Of a DNA stretch of 31,758 bases, positions 23,799-31,455 are shown piece after piece. The position numbers were made by a program, and so were the translations under genes. Position 1 is the first letter of the stretch. The number at the start of each line of letters is the position of its first letter. The notes under the pieces were generated by a model. That model was not told where the DNA came from, did no database searches, and worked only from the letters and a program-made list of their open reading frames with translations. This DNA is from Solirubrobacterales bacterium (GTDB lineage Bacteria; Actinomycetota; Thermoleophilia; Solirubrobacterales; Solirubrobacteraceae). The stretch covers positions 1-31,758 of the forward strand of contig PLYX01000281.1 in NCBI GenBank assembly GCA_003151895.1, read 5' to 3'.

Positions 23799-25283
23799 CT
23801 ATGGGCCGCGGAGCGTGAGCGCGGCGTGGTAGGTGGCGTTGAAGAGCTCGTAGTGCGGGAAGCCCTCGGGGAGCCGCACGATGATCCGGCGGGCGGTCCG
23901 CACGATCCGGCCGGGGACGCAGAACAGGATCCGCCGTAGCGTCTTGGCGTGACGGCGCAGCGGCGTGTCCTCGGGCGCGTTGCCGGAGGCGCCGGCGGCG
24001 GGGCTGATGTCGCACACCCACGCGGTTATGTTCAACGCCAGCAGCGCGCAGCACAGCCACAGGCGGTTGGCGGCGAGCTTGCCGGAGGGGAGGTGGCGAA
24101 GCGCCTGGCCGAGTTTGAGGTCCTTGAAGCGCTCCTCGATCTGCGCGCGCTGGCGGTGGAAGTGCTCGACCTCGACGGCGCTCAGCTCCTCGGCGGGAAT
24201 GTCGGTGACGATGAAGGAGTAGGCGTAGGTCGAGTCGAGCTGCCCGTCGAGCACCATCTGTAGCTGCTCGGGCGCGATCGTCTTGCGCCGTCTCGCCTTC
24301 GGGCTGCCGGCGAGCAGCTCAGCGGCGGTGACCGGCACGCGGCGGACGATCAGCCGCAAGCGCTCGTGCTTCCAGCCCTCGGGGGTGAACGGGATCTCGG
24401 CGACCTGCGCGCCGCGCATATCGATCGCGTCCTTGAACGCGTTTTCGGGGATCTCAGCGAGCTTTGACCACATCAGCGAGGTGCGGGTTGCGGAGAACGT
24501 GAACCGCATCCCCCGCTTGCGCAAGCTCATCATCAGCTCGACCGCGTAGAAGCCCGAGTCGCCGCGGACCGTGACCCGCCCATGCCCGGCTGCCAGCAGC
24601 CGCTCCGCGCGGCCGATCATCCGATCGGACTCGGCCGCCTTGATCCGCGCCTGATTGCCGCCCTTCAGCTCGCTGGTCAGCCCGCGTCCGCGCTGCGCCC
24701 ACGTGACCACATAGCTGTTGTACGCCAGATGCCCCTGGCGGGTGCGTCCGGTCCCCCGCTTCTTGCGGCCGTACACCTTGCTCTCGGTCGCGTCCAGATC
24801 GAACGTCACATCCAGGCCCGCGTCGCGGCCGAGCCGCACGTCAAGCTCGTTGCCGCAACGCGCCACCGCCCGCTCGATCGCACGGATATGCGTGAGCTTG
24901 AACCGGTACGCGAGCTGCCGGGCGGTCGACGCCGACGGGGTGGCGGACACCGCCCGCAGCTCAGCGCCCGCCCGGTCCGCGCGCAGATCCTCGATGTCAT
25001 CGAAGCACTCCGCGCCTGTCAGCTGCGCCTCGGCGATCGCGACCGTCACCCCGCCCGGCGAGAGCCCCCGCCGGCGCTGCTTGACCGCCGCCACCCGATC
25101 CACCGCGGCCAGCTCCGCGTCGATCAGCTCCACCAGCCGCAGGCCGCGGCACAGCTCGCCTGAGACAGCCAGTCCGGCATACGGCGCCAGCGACGGATCA
25201 TCAGCGCGAAACTCGATCCGTCCGGGGCCCCTGGCAGGGTTAACGACGATCACCCCCTGGGTGAGACGTCGTGACGCTGTCAC
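23799..25283 (-). CDS. IS1380-family DDE transposase
   Basis: A 494-residue transposase with the DDE triad of the IS1380 family. The first Asp is in VTFDLDATESKVYGRKK, the second in VTVRGDSGFYAVELM, and the Glu is in AQIEERFKDLKLGQALRHLP. The long insertion between the second Asp and the Glu is usual for this family. The N-terminal region includes the typical GLAVSGELCRGLRLVELID. No internal stop or frameshift was seen, so it may be active. GTG start at 25283. The catalytic frame runs to just past the LPEGFPHYELFNATYHA tail, which is a family landmark. It has interrupted a HemK-like methyltransferase gene in the same orientation. Confidence 0.92.
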   Translation of the reverse strand: MTASRRLTQGVIVVNPARGPGRIEFRADDPSLAPYAGLAVSGELCRGLRLVELIDAELAAVDRVAAVKQRRRGLSPGGVTVAIAEAQLTGAECFDDIEDLRADRAGAELRAVSATPSASTARQLAYRFKLTHIRAIERAVARCGNELDVRLGRDAGLDVTFDLDATESKVYGRKKRGTGRTRQGHLAYNSYVVTWAQRGRGLTSELKGGNQARIKAAESDRMIGRAERLLAAGHGRVTVRGDSGFYAVELMMSLRKRGMRFTFSATRTSLMWSKLAEIPENAFKDAIDMRGAQVAEIPFTPEGWKHERLRLIVRRVPVTAAELLAGSPKARRRKTIAPEQLQMVLDGQLDSTYAYSFIVTDIPAEELSAVEVEHFHRQRAQIEERFKDLKLGQALRHLPSGKLAANRLWLCCALLALNITAWVCDISPAAGASGNAPEDTPLRRHAKTLRRILFCVPGRIVRTARRIIVRLPEGFPHYELFNATYHAALTLRGP

Positions 25284-25321
25284 CGTTACTCATCGCAACC
25301 GGAACAGTGACAGTCAGCTCG

Positions 25322-25357
25322 GACAGAAACCCCCCCACGAATGCGGGGGTTTCTGTC
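25322..25357. terminator. 13-bp perfect hairpin upstream of the IS1380 transposase
   Basis: GACAGAAACCCCC and GGGGGTTTCTGTC form a perfect 13-pair stem around a ten-base loop. The hairpin lies inside the element, between its right end and the transposase start. It would be transcribed first by any polymerase reading into the element from the interrupted methyltransferase gene. It is a likely transcription terminator that shields the transposase gene from outside promoters; it could also act as a translation-blocking structure. Confidence 0.6.
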
Positions 25358-25358
25358 G

Positions 25359-26195
25359 TTAGAAGCCGACCGCTAACACACGATGAACCGAACTCCGGCG
25401 CGCCAGCGGCTGTGAGCTACCCACCGATCTAGGTCTGAGGTCGCGTGGCGCGTCGGCAAGGAACTCGCGGATCACGTCGAGGCCATCGGCCCCGCCGGCA
25501 AACACCGCGACGTGCGGCAGATGGTCGGCCTCGGGGGGGAGCTCGACCGTACGGCGCTCCTCGTCTATGTAGGGCAGGTTGGCCACGACCAGGTCAAATT
25601 CCCCGCGGGGCAGTCCCCGCGCGACGGTGAACTCGACGTCCAGCTCGAGCCTTCGTGCGTTCGAGTTGGCGACCTCGATGGCTCCGGGGACAAGGTCCGA
25701 GCCACTCACGATCAGGTCGGGGCGCTCGGCCTTCGTGGCGAGAGCGATCGCCCCCGATCCTGTGCCGACGTCGTGAACGCGTGCTTCGTTGGGCAGTTGC
25801 ACAGCGATATCCACCAACGGTTCGGTATATGGATAAGGAATCAGTGCGCGGTGATCGATCGCCAGCTCGAGGCCGCGAAATCGACACCAACCGATGATGT
25901 AGGCGAGGGGCTCGCGGTTGCGCCGACGGGCGACCCGTTCGTCAATCACACACGCAAGCGCGTCTGGCACCGGGTCACCTCCTCGTTCCGGCAGGTCGGA
26001 AACCCTGGACCCAAGTGCGGCTGCCACGAGTGTGACCGCGTCGGCCCGCGGTGTCAGACAGCCCGCTGCATCAAGCGCGGCAGTAGCGTCATCGGTTACC
26101 TGCGCGACCGTTCTTATCGCCATAGCTGCCATCCGTCTCCCGCTGAAGTCGTGTACGGCCGGATCCTCAGCCACCACGGCTTTCCGGGGTATCAC
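25359..26195 (-). pseudogene. 5' part of IS-split HemK/PrmC-like methyltransferase (copy 2)
   Basis: A 278-codon frame of which residues 1-254 are native and the last 24 (PRSVGSSQPL...) are read from the IS1380 end. The native part has the HemK/PrmC layout: RRNREPLAYIIGWCRFRG, motif I VHDVGTGSGAIALATK (~140-155) and VVANLPYIDEE, where NLPY corresponds to the NPPY substrate-amide motif and retains the Asn that copy 1 lacks. It resembles copy 1 over its full length but is clearly diverged. The missing last helix/strand unit is found at 23458-23573. Loss of the C-terminal beta-hairpin region probably inactivates it. The start at ATG 26195 is uncertain; ATG 26132 fits copy 1 about equally well. 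Confidence 0.85.
25434..25438. repeat. IS1380 target-site duplication, right copy (TCTGA)
   Basis: The direct copy of 23569-23573 at the other side of the element. It contains the last native codon of the 5' part of the methyltransferase gene. Confidence 0.85.
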
Positions 26196-26393
26196 CCAAC
26201 TGGATGACCCAGCGGCCAGGCTCCAGTCGCGCCCGGGACTCGACGGTCTCGGCTATGCCGTCGAGCTCGGTTGTGGGGTTCGTGGGTTGACCGTCAGTCC
26301 CCATAGGCCCGTGGTCGGGGGGACGCATCGGCCACACCAATCCTCCATACGGCCGATGCCTCGCGCCCGCGCGAGCCGGCACCCTTGCTCGAG

Positions 26394-27938
26394 ATGGCTG
26401 GCAAGAAGCACTGCGGCTCCCTTGTCCACCGTTTCGCCGCAGCGGCGACTCTGTATCGGAGCAGGGTCGCGGTTAGCGACGCCGGGGGCGATCTGACCTA
26501 CGGCGAGCTCGATCAACGCTCGAGTCGTATCGCGCGAGGGTTGCGGGCCTGGGGCGTCTGTCCCGGCGATCGCGTGGGACTGTCCGTGCAACGCGGTTCG
26601 CCGGTACTGCTCGGGATGCTCGGCATCCTCAAGGCGGGGGCGTCATATGTTCCGATGGACAGCGGTTATCCACCCGACCGCCTCCGTTTCATGTGTGAGG
26701 ATTCAAGACCGTGTTGCGTTCTTTGCGATGACCCAACGCCACTTCCTGACGGCGTGCCGCTCATCCAGCTTGGCGAGCTCGAGGCTGGCAATGATGACGT
26801 CGAGCATGACGCGGAGATTGCCGCCAGCGTCGCTGACCTGGCATACATCATCTACACCTCTGGTTCAACCGGGCGGCCGAAGGGGGTCATGGTGACCCAC
26901 CAGAATGTCATTGCGCTGTTGGACTGCGCGCTGCCGTTCTTCGATGTCGGCCCGGAAGATCGCTGGAGCCTCTTTACATCTCACAGCTTTGATGTCTCTG
27001 TTTGGGAGATGTGGATGTCGATCGTGACCGGTGGCACGGCTGTAGCTGTGCCCGCTGATGTGGCGAGATCTCCGGACGCGTTCGTTCAGCTTCTGGCAGA
27101 GCAGCGGGTCACCGTCCTGAACCAGGTTCCATCGATCTTTCGTCACGTCTCGGCGGCGTACGTGAGAGCTGGAGCTCCGCAACTCGCACTGCGCTATGTC
27201 ATTTTCGCCGGCGAGACATTGGACCGGAGCGCAATTCGGAACTTCCTCGCTGCTGCTCCGACCGCAGCGCCGGCGTGGATCAACATGTACGGGATAACCG
27301 AGACTACGGTGCACGCCACGTGGAAGCGCCTCGATAGCGCGGACCTCGACGCGGACGGCGCGACCCCGATCGGATGTCCGCTCCCGCATCTCCGCTGTTT
27401 TCTGCTCGACGATGCCCGCCGTCCAGTGCGAAAGGGTGACGTAGGAGAGTTGTGGCTGTCGGGTGAGGGCGTAGCCACGGGGTACTTCGACCGGCCGGAG
27501 TTGACCGCTGAGCGGTTCGTGTCGCTAGCGATTGACGGGTCGCCAACGCGCTGTTACCGCTCGGGTGATCTCGCACTCGAACGCCGGGACGGCGAGCTCG
27601 AGTATGTTGGGCGGGCAGACGATCAGGTGAAGCTGCGTGGCTTTCGCATTGAGCTGGGAGAGATTGAGCATGCCCTGCGTGAGCATCCGGCGGTCGACGA
27701 CGCAGTCGTCGTGAAGGTGGACGGGCCTGTCGCACCAATGCTTGTGGCCGTCGTCGTGCACCGCCACGAGGGTCAGCGGGCAAAGACACCAGACGTCCGC
27801 TCGTTCCTCGGCCAGCGCTTGCCATCGCACATGGTCCCCAACCGGGTGCTGAACGTCGACACGTTCCCACTTAGCCCGAGCGGAAAGCTCGATCGCCGTG
27901 CTGTGCAGAAGTTGGCCGCTGCCAACGCCAAGGCGTAG
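26394..27938 (+). CDS. Stand-alone NRPS adenylation-domain protein
   Basis: A 514-residue protein that is a complete amino-acid adenylation domain without a fused carrier. Core motifs are visible in order: LTYGELDQRSSRIARGL (A1-like), LKAGASYVPMD (A2), YIIYTSGSTGRPKGVMVTH (A3, phosphate loop), FDVSVWEMW (A4), NMYGITETTVHATW (A5), GELWLSGEGVATGYFDRPELT (A6), YRSGDLA (A7), GRADDQVKLRGFRIELGEIE (A8) and PLSPSGKLDRRAV (A10, catalytic Lys). Manual alignment to GrsA gives a specificity code of about D-V-W-N-I-A-M-V-H-K. This is close to the known threonine code (DFWNIGMVHK), so threonine or a similar beta-hydroxy amino acid is the best guess. ATG 26394 is preferred; TTG 26385 is possible. It would load the carrier at 19.4 kb in trans. 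Confidence 0.92.
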   Translation: MAGKKHCGSLVHRFAAAATLYRSRVAVSDAGGDLTYGELDQRSSRIARGLRAWGVCPGDRVGLSVQRGSPVLLGMLGILKAGASYVPMDSGYPPDRLRFMCEDSRPCCVLCDDPTPLPDGVPLIQLGELEAGNDDVEHDAEIAASVADLAYIIYTSGSTGRPKGVMVTHQNVIALLDCALPFFDVGPEDRWSLFTSHSFDVSVWEMWMSIVTGGTAVAVPADVARSPDAFVQLLAEQRVTVLNQVPSIFRHVSAAYVRAGAPQLALRYVIFAGETLDRSAIRNFLAAAPTAAPAWINMYGITETTVHATWKRLDSADLDADGATPIGCPLPHLRCFLLDDARRPVRKGDVGELWLSGEGVATGYFDRPELTAERFVSLAIDGSPTRCYRSGDLALERRDGELEYVGRADDQVKLRGFRIELGEIEHALREHPAVDDAVVVKVDGPVAPMLVAVVVHRHEGQRAKTPDVRSFLGQRLPSHMVPNRVLNVDTFPLSPSGKLDRRAVQKLAAANAKA

Positions 27939-28055
27939 CCCGCGCCGGGGGGCGACCTCAAGCCGAGGACGCATAGACCAGTCGCGCTCGGCCGTGAATT
28001 GCGCCGCCCCACGAGCGCGGTCGGCGCTCGCGAGACCAGGCGCCGGCTGCCAAGG

Positions 28056-29241
28056 CTAAGCCGCCGCCGGTGTGCCGAGACCGCATTCGCTCAAAGCGAC
28101 CCGCACCTCTTCCTGGCTGATGTCGTCGGCGATCAGCGTCTCACCGAAGGCGACTGGCAGCACGTAGCGCAGGCTGCCGGCGCGGATCCGTTCGACGATC
28201 GCCATCGCCTCGAGCACGCTCTGCGTGTCAACCGCGACGGGCAGCTGGTCGGAGTTCGTCGGGAGGTTGACGCGCTCGAGGAGCGCGATCAGTCGTTCGA
28301 GCACCGCCGGCGCGAGCAGGCCGCGGTTGACGGCGATCCGGCTCTCGACGATCATCCCGAACGCGACGGCCTCACCGTGCAGGAGGTTGCCGTACCCGCT
28401 GACGGTCTCCAGCGGATGTCCGATCGTGTGACCAAAGTTCAGCGGTCGGCGCAGATCGTCCTCGTAGGGGTCGCGTTCAACCAGCACCGTCTTGATCGCC
28501 GCGGCGCCGTGCACGACGTGCTCGAGCACGTCGAGATCCCTGGCCATGATCGCCTCGGCGTTCTGCTCGATTAGCTCCCAATAGGCGGGCGAGGCGATCA
28601 CGGCCTTCTTGATCGACTCCGCCAGCCCCGACGCGAGCTGTCTTCGGTCGCGGGTGGCGAGGAAAGCAACGTTGGAGACGACCCCGGCGGGCTGGTAGAA
28701 GGCGCCCAGGAGATTCTTGGCGGTTTGGTGGTCCACAGCGACCTTCCCGCCCATGGCCGCATCGACCTGCGCAAGGGAGAGTGGTTGGTAGGTTGAGATA
28801 CGGCAGGCCGCGCATGTAGGCGCTGGCGACCCAGCCGCCGGTGTCATTGATCACCCCGCCACCGAAGGTGACGATGAAGTCGCGTCGTTCGATCGTGCTG
28901 GCGGCGAGCCAGTCCCATAGACGAGAGGCCTGGGTGAGGCACTTGCTCCTCTCGCCGGCCGGCAACGAGTACGTCTGGTGTGCGATCCCCGCCTCCAGGA
29001 GCGCGCGGCGGAGCTGATCGCCGTGTAGCGCGTCGACGGTGTGGTCGGTGATGATCGCCAGCTGCGCGTCGCCGGCGAGCTCGGCGAGCCGCTCGACGGT
29101 TTGGGCGAGCGAGCGGGTGACGATGATCGGGTAGCTGTCGCTGCGCTCGGCGTGCGCGTGAACGGTCTGCGCGGCGCGGGGCAGGTCGATCTCATCGCAG
29201 ACTCGAAGGTGCTCCGTGTCGGTGCTGGTGCCCGACGGCAT
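28056..29241 (-). pseudogene. DHQ-synthase-like sugar-phosphate cyclase with a -1/+1 frameshift
   Basis: Two overlapping minus-strand frames together make one complete ~394-residue protein of the 3-dehydroquinate synthase superfamily. The first (from ATG 29241, with GGAGG seven bases upstream) gives the NAD-binding block VTFGGGVINDTGGWVASAYM and LPYLNLPTTL. The second continues LAQVDAAMGGKVAVDH, AKNLLGAFYQP, GLAESIKKAVIA, NFGHTIGHPLE and LLHGEAVAFGM, which hold the Glu, His and His that bind the catalytic metal. The frames meet at a run of three Cs (28775-28777), where two would restore LPTTLLAQVDA. This is either a real one-base insertion or a sequencing error. The superfamily includes AroB and the cyclitol synthases EEVS, DOIS and DDGS. 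No other aro gene is near, so secondary metabolism is likely. Confidence 0.85.
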
Positions 29242-29396
29242 GGTCTTGCCTCCAATGCTCTCGCTGACTTGAGCTCTTGCCCGCACTCTCCCCCAACGCC
29301 AGGTCGCACCCATAGTGCGATCGGGCGTCTCGCGGGACCCGCTCGGCGAGCCGTCCGGTGTCGATCTGGACCAAGCCACGCTGCTGCGCTGGTCGG

Positions 29397-30065
29397 CTAC
29401 TCGATCAACCCCCGCCGCATCGCCTCCCTCACCGCCGCGGCGCGCTCGTGCGCGCCGAGCTTCTCGTAGATGTGGTGCAGGTGGGTCTTGACCGTCGCGG
29501 TGCTGATCATGAGGCGGTGTCCGATCTCGGGGGCGCTCATGCCACCGGCGATCAGGACGAGGACTTCGTGCTCGCGTTCGCTGAGGAACGGGCGTTCCTC
29601 GCGTCCGCGCAGGCGGATCTCCTTGACCAGCGAGGGCTGCACGGCCGCAGAGAGGACGTCCCTACCGCGCGCCGCCGCACTGATCGCGTGGCAGAGCTCC
29701 TGCGCATCGCAGTCCTTGGACAGGTAGCCGGCGACGCCGCACTCGATCGCCCGATAGATCGCGGTCGGATCGGGGTCCGCGGAGAGGAACAGCAGGCGTG
29801 TGCGCCCGCCCGCGAGGTCCAGCACGGCAGCGGTGTCGTTGCTCCCGAGCGCGTCGGGATCGACCAGCGCAACGTCAGGTTGGACGCGCCGCAGCTCACC
29901 AAGAAACTCCTCGGCGCCCACGACGCCGACGAGCTCGAACTCCGGCCACTCCCTGATCGCGCGCTCGAGCGCTTCCAGATACATCGGCTGGGCGTCGGCG
30001 ACCAGCACCCGCACGCGACCGGTGCCGCGTGCGCCGCCACCGGCGGTCGCCTGATCAGATGGCAC
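29397..30065 (-). CDS. NarL/FixJ-type response regulator (LuxR HTH)
   Basis: A two-domain regulator of about 222 residues. The receiver domain begins RVRVLVADAQPMYLEALERA. The phosphoacceptor Asp lies in DVALVDPDAL, the switch Ser in LLFLSADPDP and the conserved Lys in GYLSKDC. Of the usual Asp pair at the end of the first strand, the second is Ala, which could weaken metal binding and phosphorylation. The C-terminal LuxR helix-turn-helix is LSEREHEVLVLIAGGMSAPEIG followed by STATVKTHLHHIYEKLGAHERAAAV. The frame is open to 30260, but the upstream part is Arg/Gly-rich and non-native, so GTG 30065 is preferred. No sensor kinase gene is in the window. The cyclase gene lies downstream on the same strand. 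Confidence 0.9.
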   Translation of the reverse strand: MPSDQATAGGGARGTGRVRVLVADAQPMYLEALERAIREWPEFELVGVVGAEEFLGELRRVQPDVALVDPDALGSNDTAAVLDLAGGRTRLLFLSADPDPTAIYRAIECGVAGYLSKDCDAQELCHAISAAARGRDVLSAAVQPSLVKEIRLRGREERPFLSEREHEVLVLIAGGMSAPEIGHRLMISTATVKTHLHHIYEKLGAHERAAAVREAMRRGLIE

Positions 30066-30240
30066 TCGAGCACCGCCAGCGCGACGTTGGCTTCCCGTCA
30101 GCTTACGTCCGGCACCAAGTGCTGGACGCGCTCTAGCGTGCCGCCAGCTCGCCGCTCGAGCGCATGGGTGCCGACCCCCGGCACGCCCGGGGGCGCGGGA
30201 CTGCCGCCCCCGGGCTCGCGGCCCGTGCGATCCGGCCGGC

Positions 30241-30849
30241 TCATTCACCCGCCCCCGCACCGAGCACGCCAGCCGGTCCGCTCAGGCTGGTGCGTGCGAT
30301 CCGATCGCCGGCGAGCCTGTAGGTGTTTTCGTGCACCGCGCCGCCGGCCACGACCGCCCCGCCGGAGTCGCGGGCAGCGGCTTCGCTCTCACCGTCAGGC
30401 GCAACGCCGACGACGGTGGCGCCTTCACCGCGCGATTCTCGGACGACGAACGCGAGCTTGCCCGCCTCGGCGCTTGCGGCCGTTGCGCAGCTCATCCCGA
30501 GCCCTTCGCTGTCGGTGGTTGCGATGCACATCCAGCCGGCACCCGGGATCAGCCAAGCCCCGCTCGAAGGCGCGTACCTCGCACCCGCGATCTGCAGGCC
30601 GAACTGCCCCGGCGCCCTGCGCACCGCCGCCACGAGGTTCGCGGCTGGCGCCTGGCCGGGCGGCTCGCGCAACAGCGCGAAGCGCTCAGCCGGCGCGAGC
30701 GCCGCCGCACGCGACCGTGCTCCGGTGCTCGATGGCGACCCGGAAGCCGCCGTGTACACCGCGGTCCCGGACACGGTCAAGGCAAGTGCCACTGCAGCCA
30801 GTGCCACCTGAGCACGCACCCGAGTTCTTCGACGTATTGGCCGCTTCAT
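30241..30849 (-). CDS. Membrane-anchored or exported protein of unknown function
   Basis: A 202-residue protein starting at ATG 30849. A strongly basic N-terminus (MKRPIRRRTRVR) and a single hydrophobic segment (VALAAVALALTVSGTAVY) form a signal sequence or membrane anchor, followed by an Ala/Ser-rich linker. The outer domain has no recognised family. It contains GAWLIPGAGWMCIATTDSEG and MSCATAASAEAG with two cysteines, and VVGVAPDGESEAAA. The pattern resembles the beta-rich exported proteins that are common and uncharacterised in Thermoleophilia. It precedes the LuxR-type regulator gene and follows the small Cys-rich exported protein gene, all on the same strand. Confidence 0.65.
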   Translation of the reverse strand: MKRPIRRRTRVRAQVALAAVALALTVSGTAVYTAASGSPSSTGARSRAAALAPAERFALLREPPGQAPAANLVAAVRRAPGQFGLQIAGARYAPSSGAWLIPGAGWMCIATTDSEGLGMSCATAASAEAGKLAFVVRESRGEGATVVGVAPDGESEAAARDSGGAVVAGGAVHENTYRLAGDRIARTSLSGPAGVLGAGAGE

Positions 30850-30862
30850 CGCGTGTCTCCTG

Positions 30863-31252
30863 TCATGAGTAGTTGAACGCCGGCGAGGCCGACACCGCAT
30901 AGGAGTGCTTGTTGTGCGTTTGGGCGTAGCCGCTGTAGCCGAAGAATTCCTGGAAGACGTAGCCACCCGATTCGTAGGAGCCGCAGTATTCGCCCGCAGA
31001 CGCTGCGCCTGGCCACCCTTCGGTTGCCCGCATGACACAGAACGCGTCCGCGGATGCCTGGGCTTCGATCCAATAGATGCTGTGGGAATGCCCTTGGTTG
31101 CAGTATTCGTTCCCGCCGTAGGTCTTGCCGCAGAAGTTCACGGTCGTCGCCGACGCAGCCGAGGGCAGCGCCAGCGGCACCGCGCATAGCGCGATCGCCA
31201 CGAGCACGCCCCGCCACACCCGGCGCAGGGTCCTGACACCACCAAAGCTCAT
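30863..31252 (-). CDS. Small secreted cysteine-containing protein, unknown function
   Basis: A 129-residue protein with a clear Sec signal peptide: basic MSFGGVRTLRRVWRG, a hydrophobic core and a cleavage site after PSAASA. The mature part (~90 residues) is rich in Gly, Tyr, Ser and aromatic residues. It has four cysteines (VNFCGKTYGGNEYCNQG, ADAFCVM, GEYCGSYES), enough for two disulphide bonds outside the cell. I recognise no family. A vague resemblance to lactococcin-972-like exported peptides is not good enough for a call. It lies 13 bases upstream of the next exported protein gene on the same strand, suggesting co-transcription. Confidence 0.7.
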   Translation of the reverse strand: MSFGGVRTLRRVWRGVLVAIALCAVPLALPSAASATTVNFCGKTYGGNEYCNQGHSHSIYWIEAQASADAFCVMRATEGWPGAASAGEYCGSYESGGYVFQEFFGYSGYAQTHNKHSYAVSASPAFNYS

Positions 31253-31455
31253 CTCTCGCTCCTTCGTTTGAGTGACTGCTAGGTGGCGCGCGACGCCGGC
31301 GTCAGATGCGCGTCACTACCTATATAGATGCGGCTGGGCCGAATCCGTCCCGTCTAGTGACCTAAAGTTTCTGAAACCATCGGAATGGCACTCGATGTGG
31401 CTACTGTGGGAAGGTGGGCCGGCTCGGCATCTGGCCCGTTACCCGAAGGGGGCTC

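Larger units (their letters stand above)
23574..25433 (-). mobile_element. Complete IS1380-family insertion sequence
   Basis: An 1860-bp element whose ends are imperfect inverted repeats, CCTAATTCGGTGAGTA (from 23574 inwards) and CCTAGATCGGTGGGTA (from 25433 inwards), identical at 13 of 16 positions. It is flanked by the direct repeat TCTGA at 23569-23573 and 25434-25438. The boundary is independently confirmed because the interrupted methyltransferase gene resumes in frame when the element is removed. It carries one transposase gene on the minus strand and a strong hairpin between the right end and the transposase start. Confidence 0.9.

Noticed and set aside
25283..25310. Right end of the IS1380 element placed near 25302 (a CCGG...TGAGTAA match)
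   Set aside because: The match to the left end was weak and gave no target duplication. The end at 25433 gives 13 of 16 matching positions, an exact TCTGA duplication and restores the split gene in frame.
26394..29241. Full mycosporine-like amino acid cluster
   Set aside because: Only a cyclase and an adenylation protein are present. There is no ATP-grasp ligase or D-Ala-D-Ala ligase-like gene, and the cyclase NAD-loop sequence looks closer to DHQ synthase than to DDGS.
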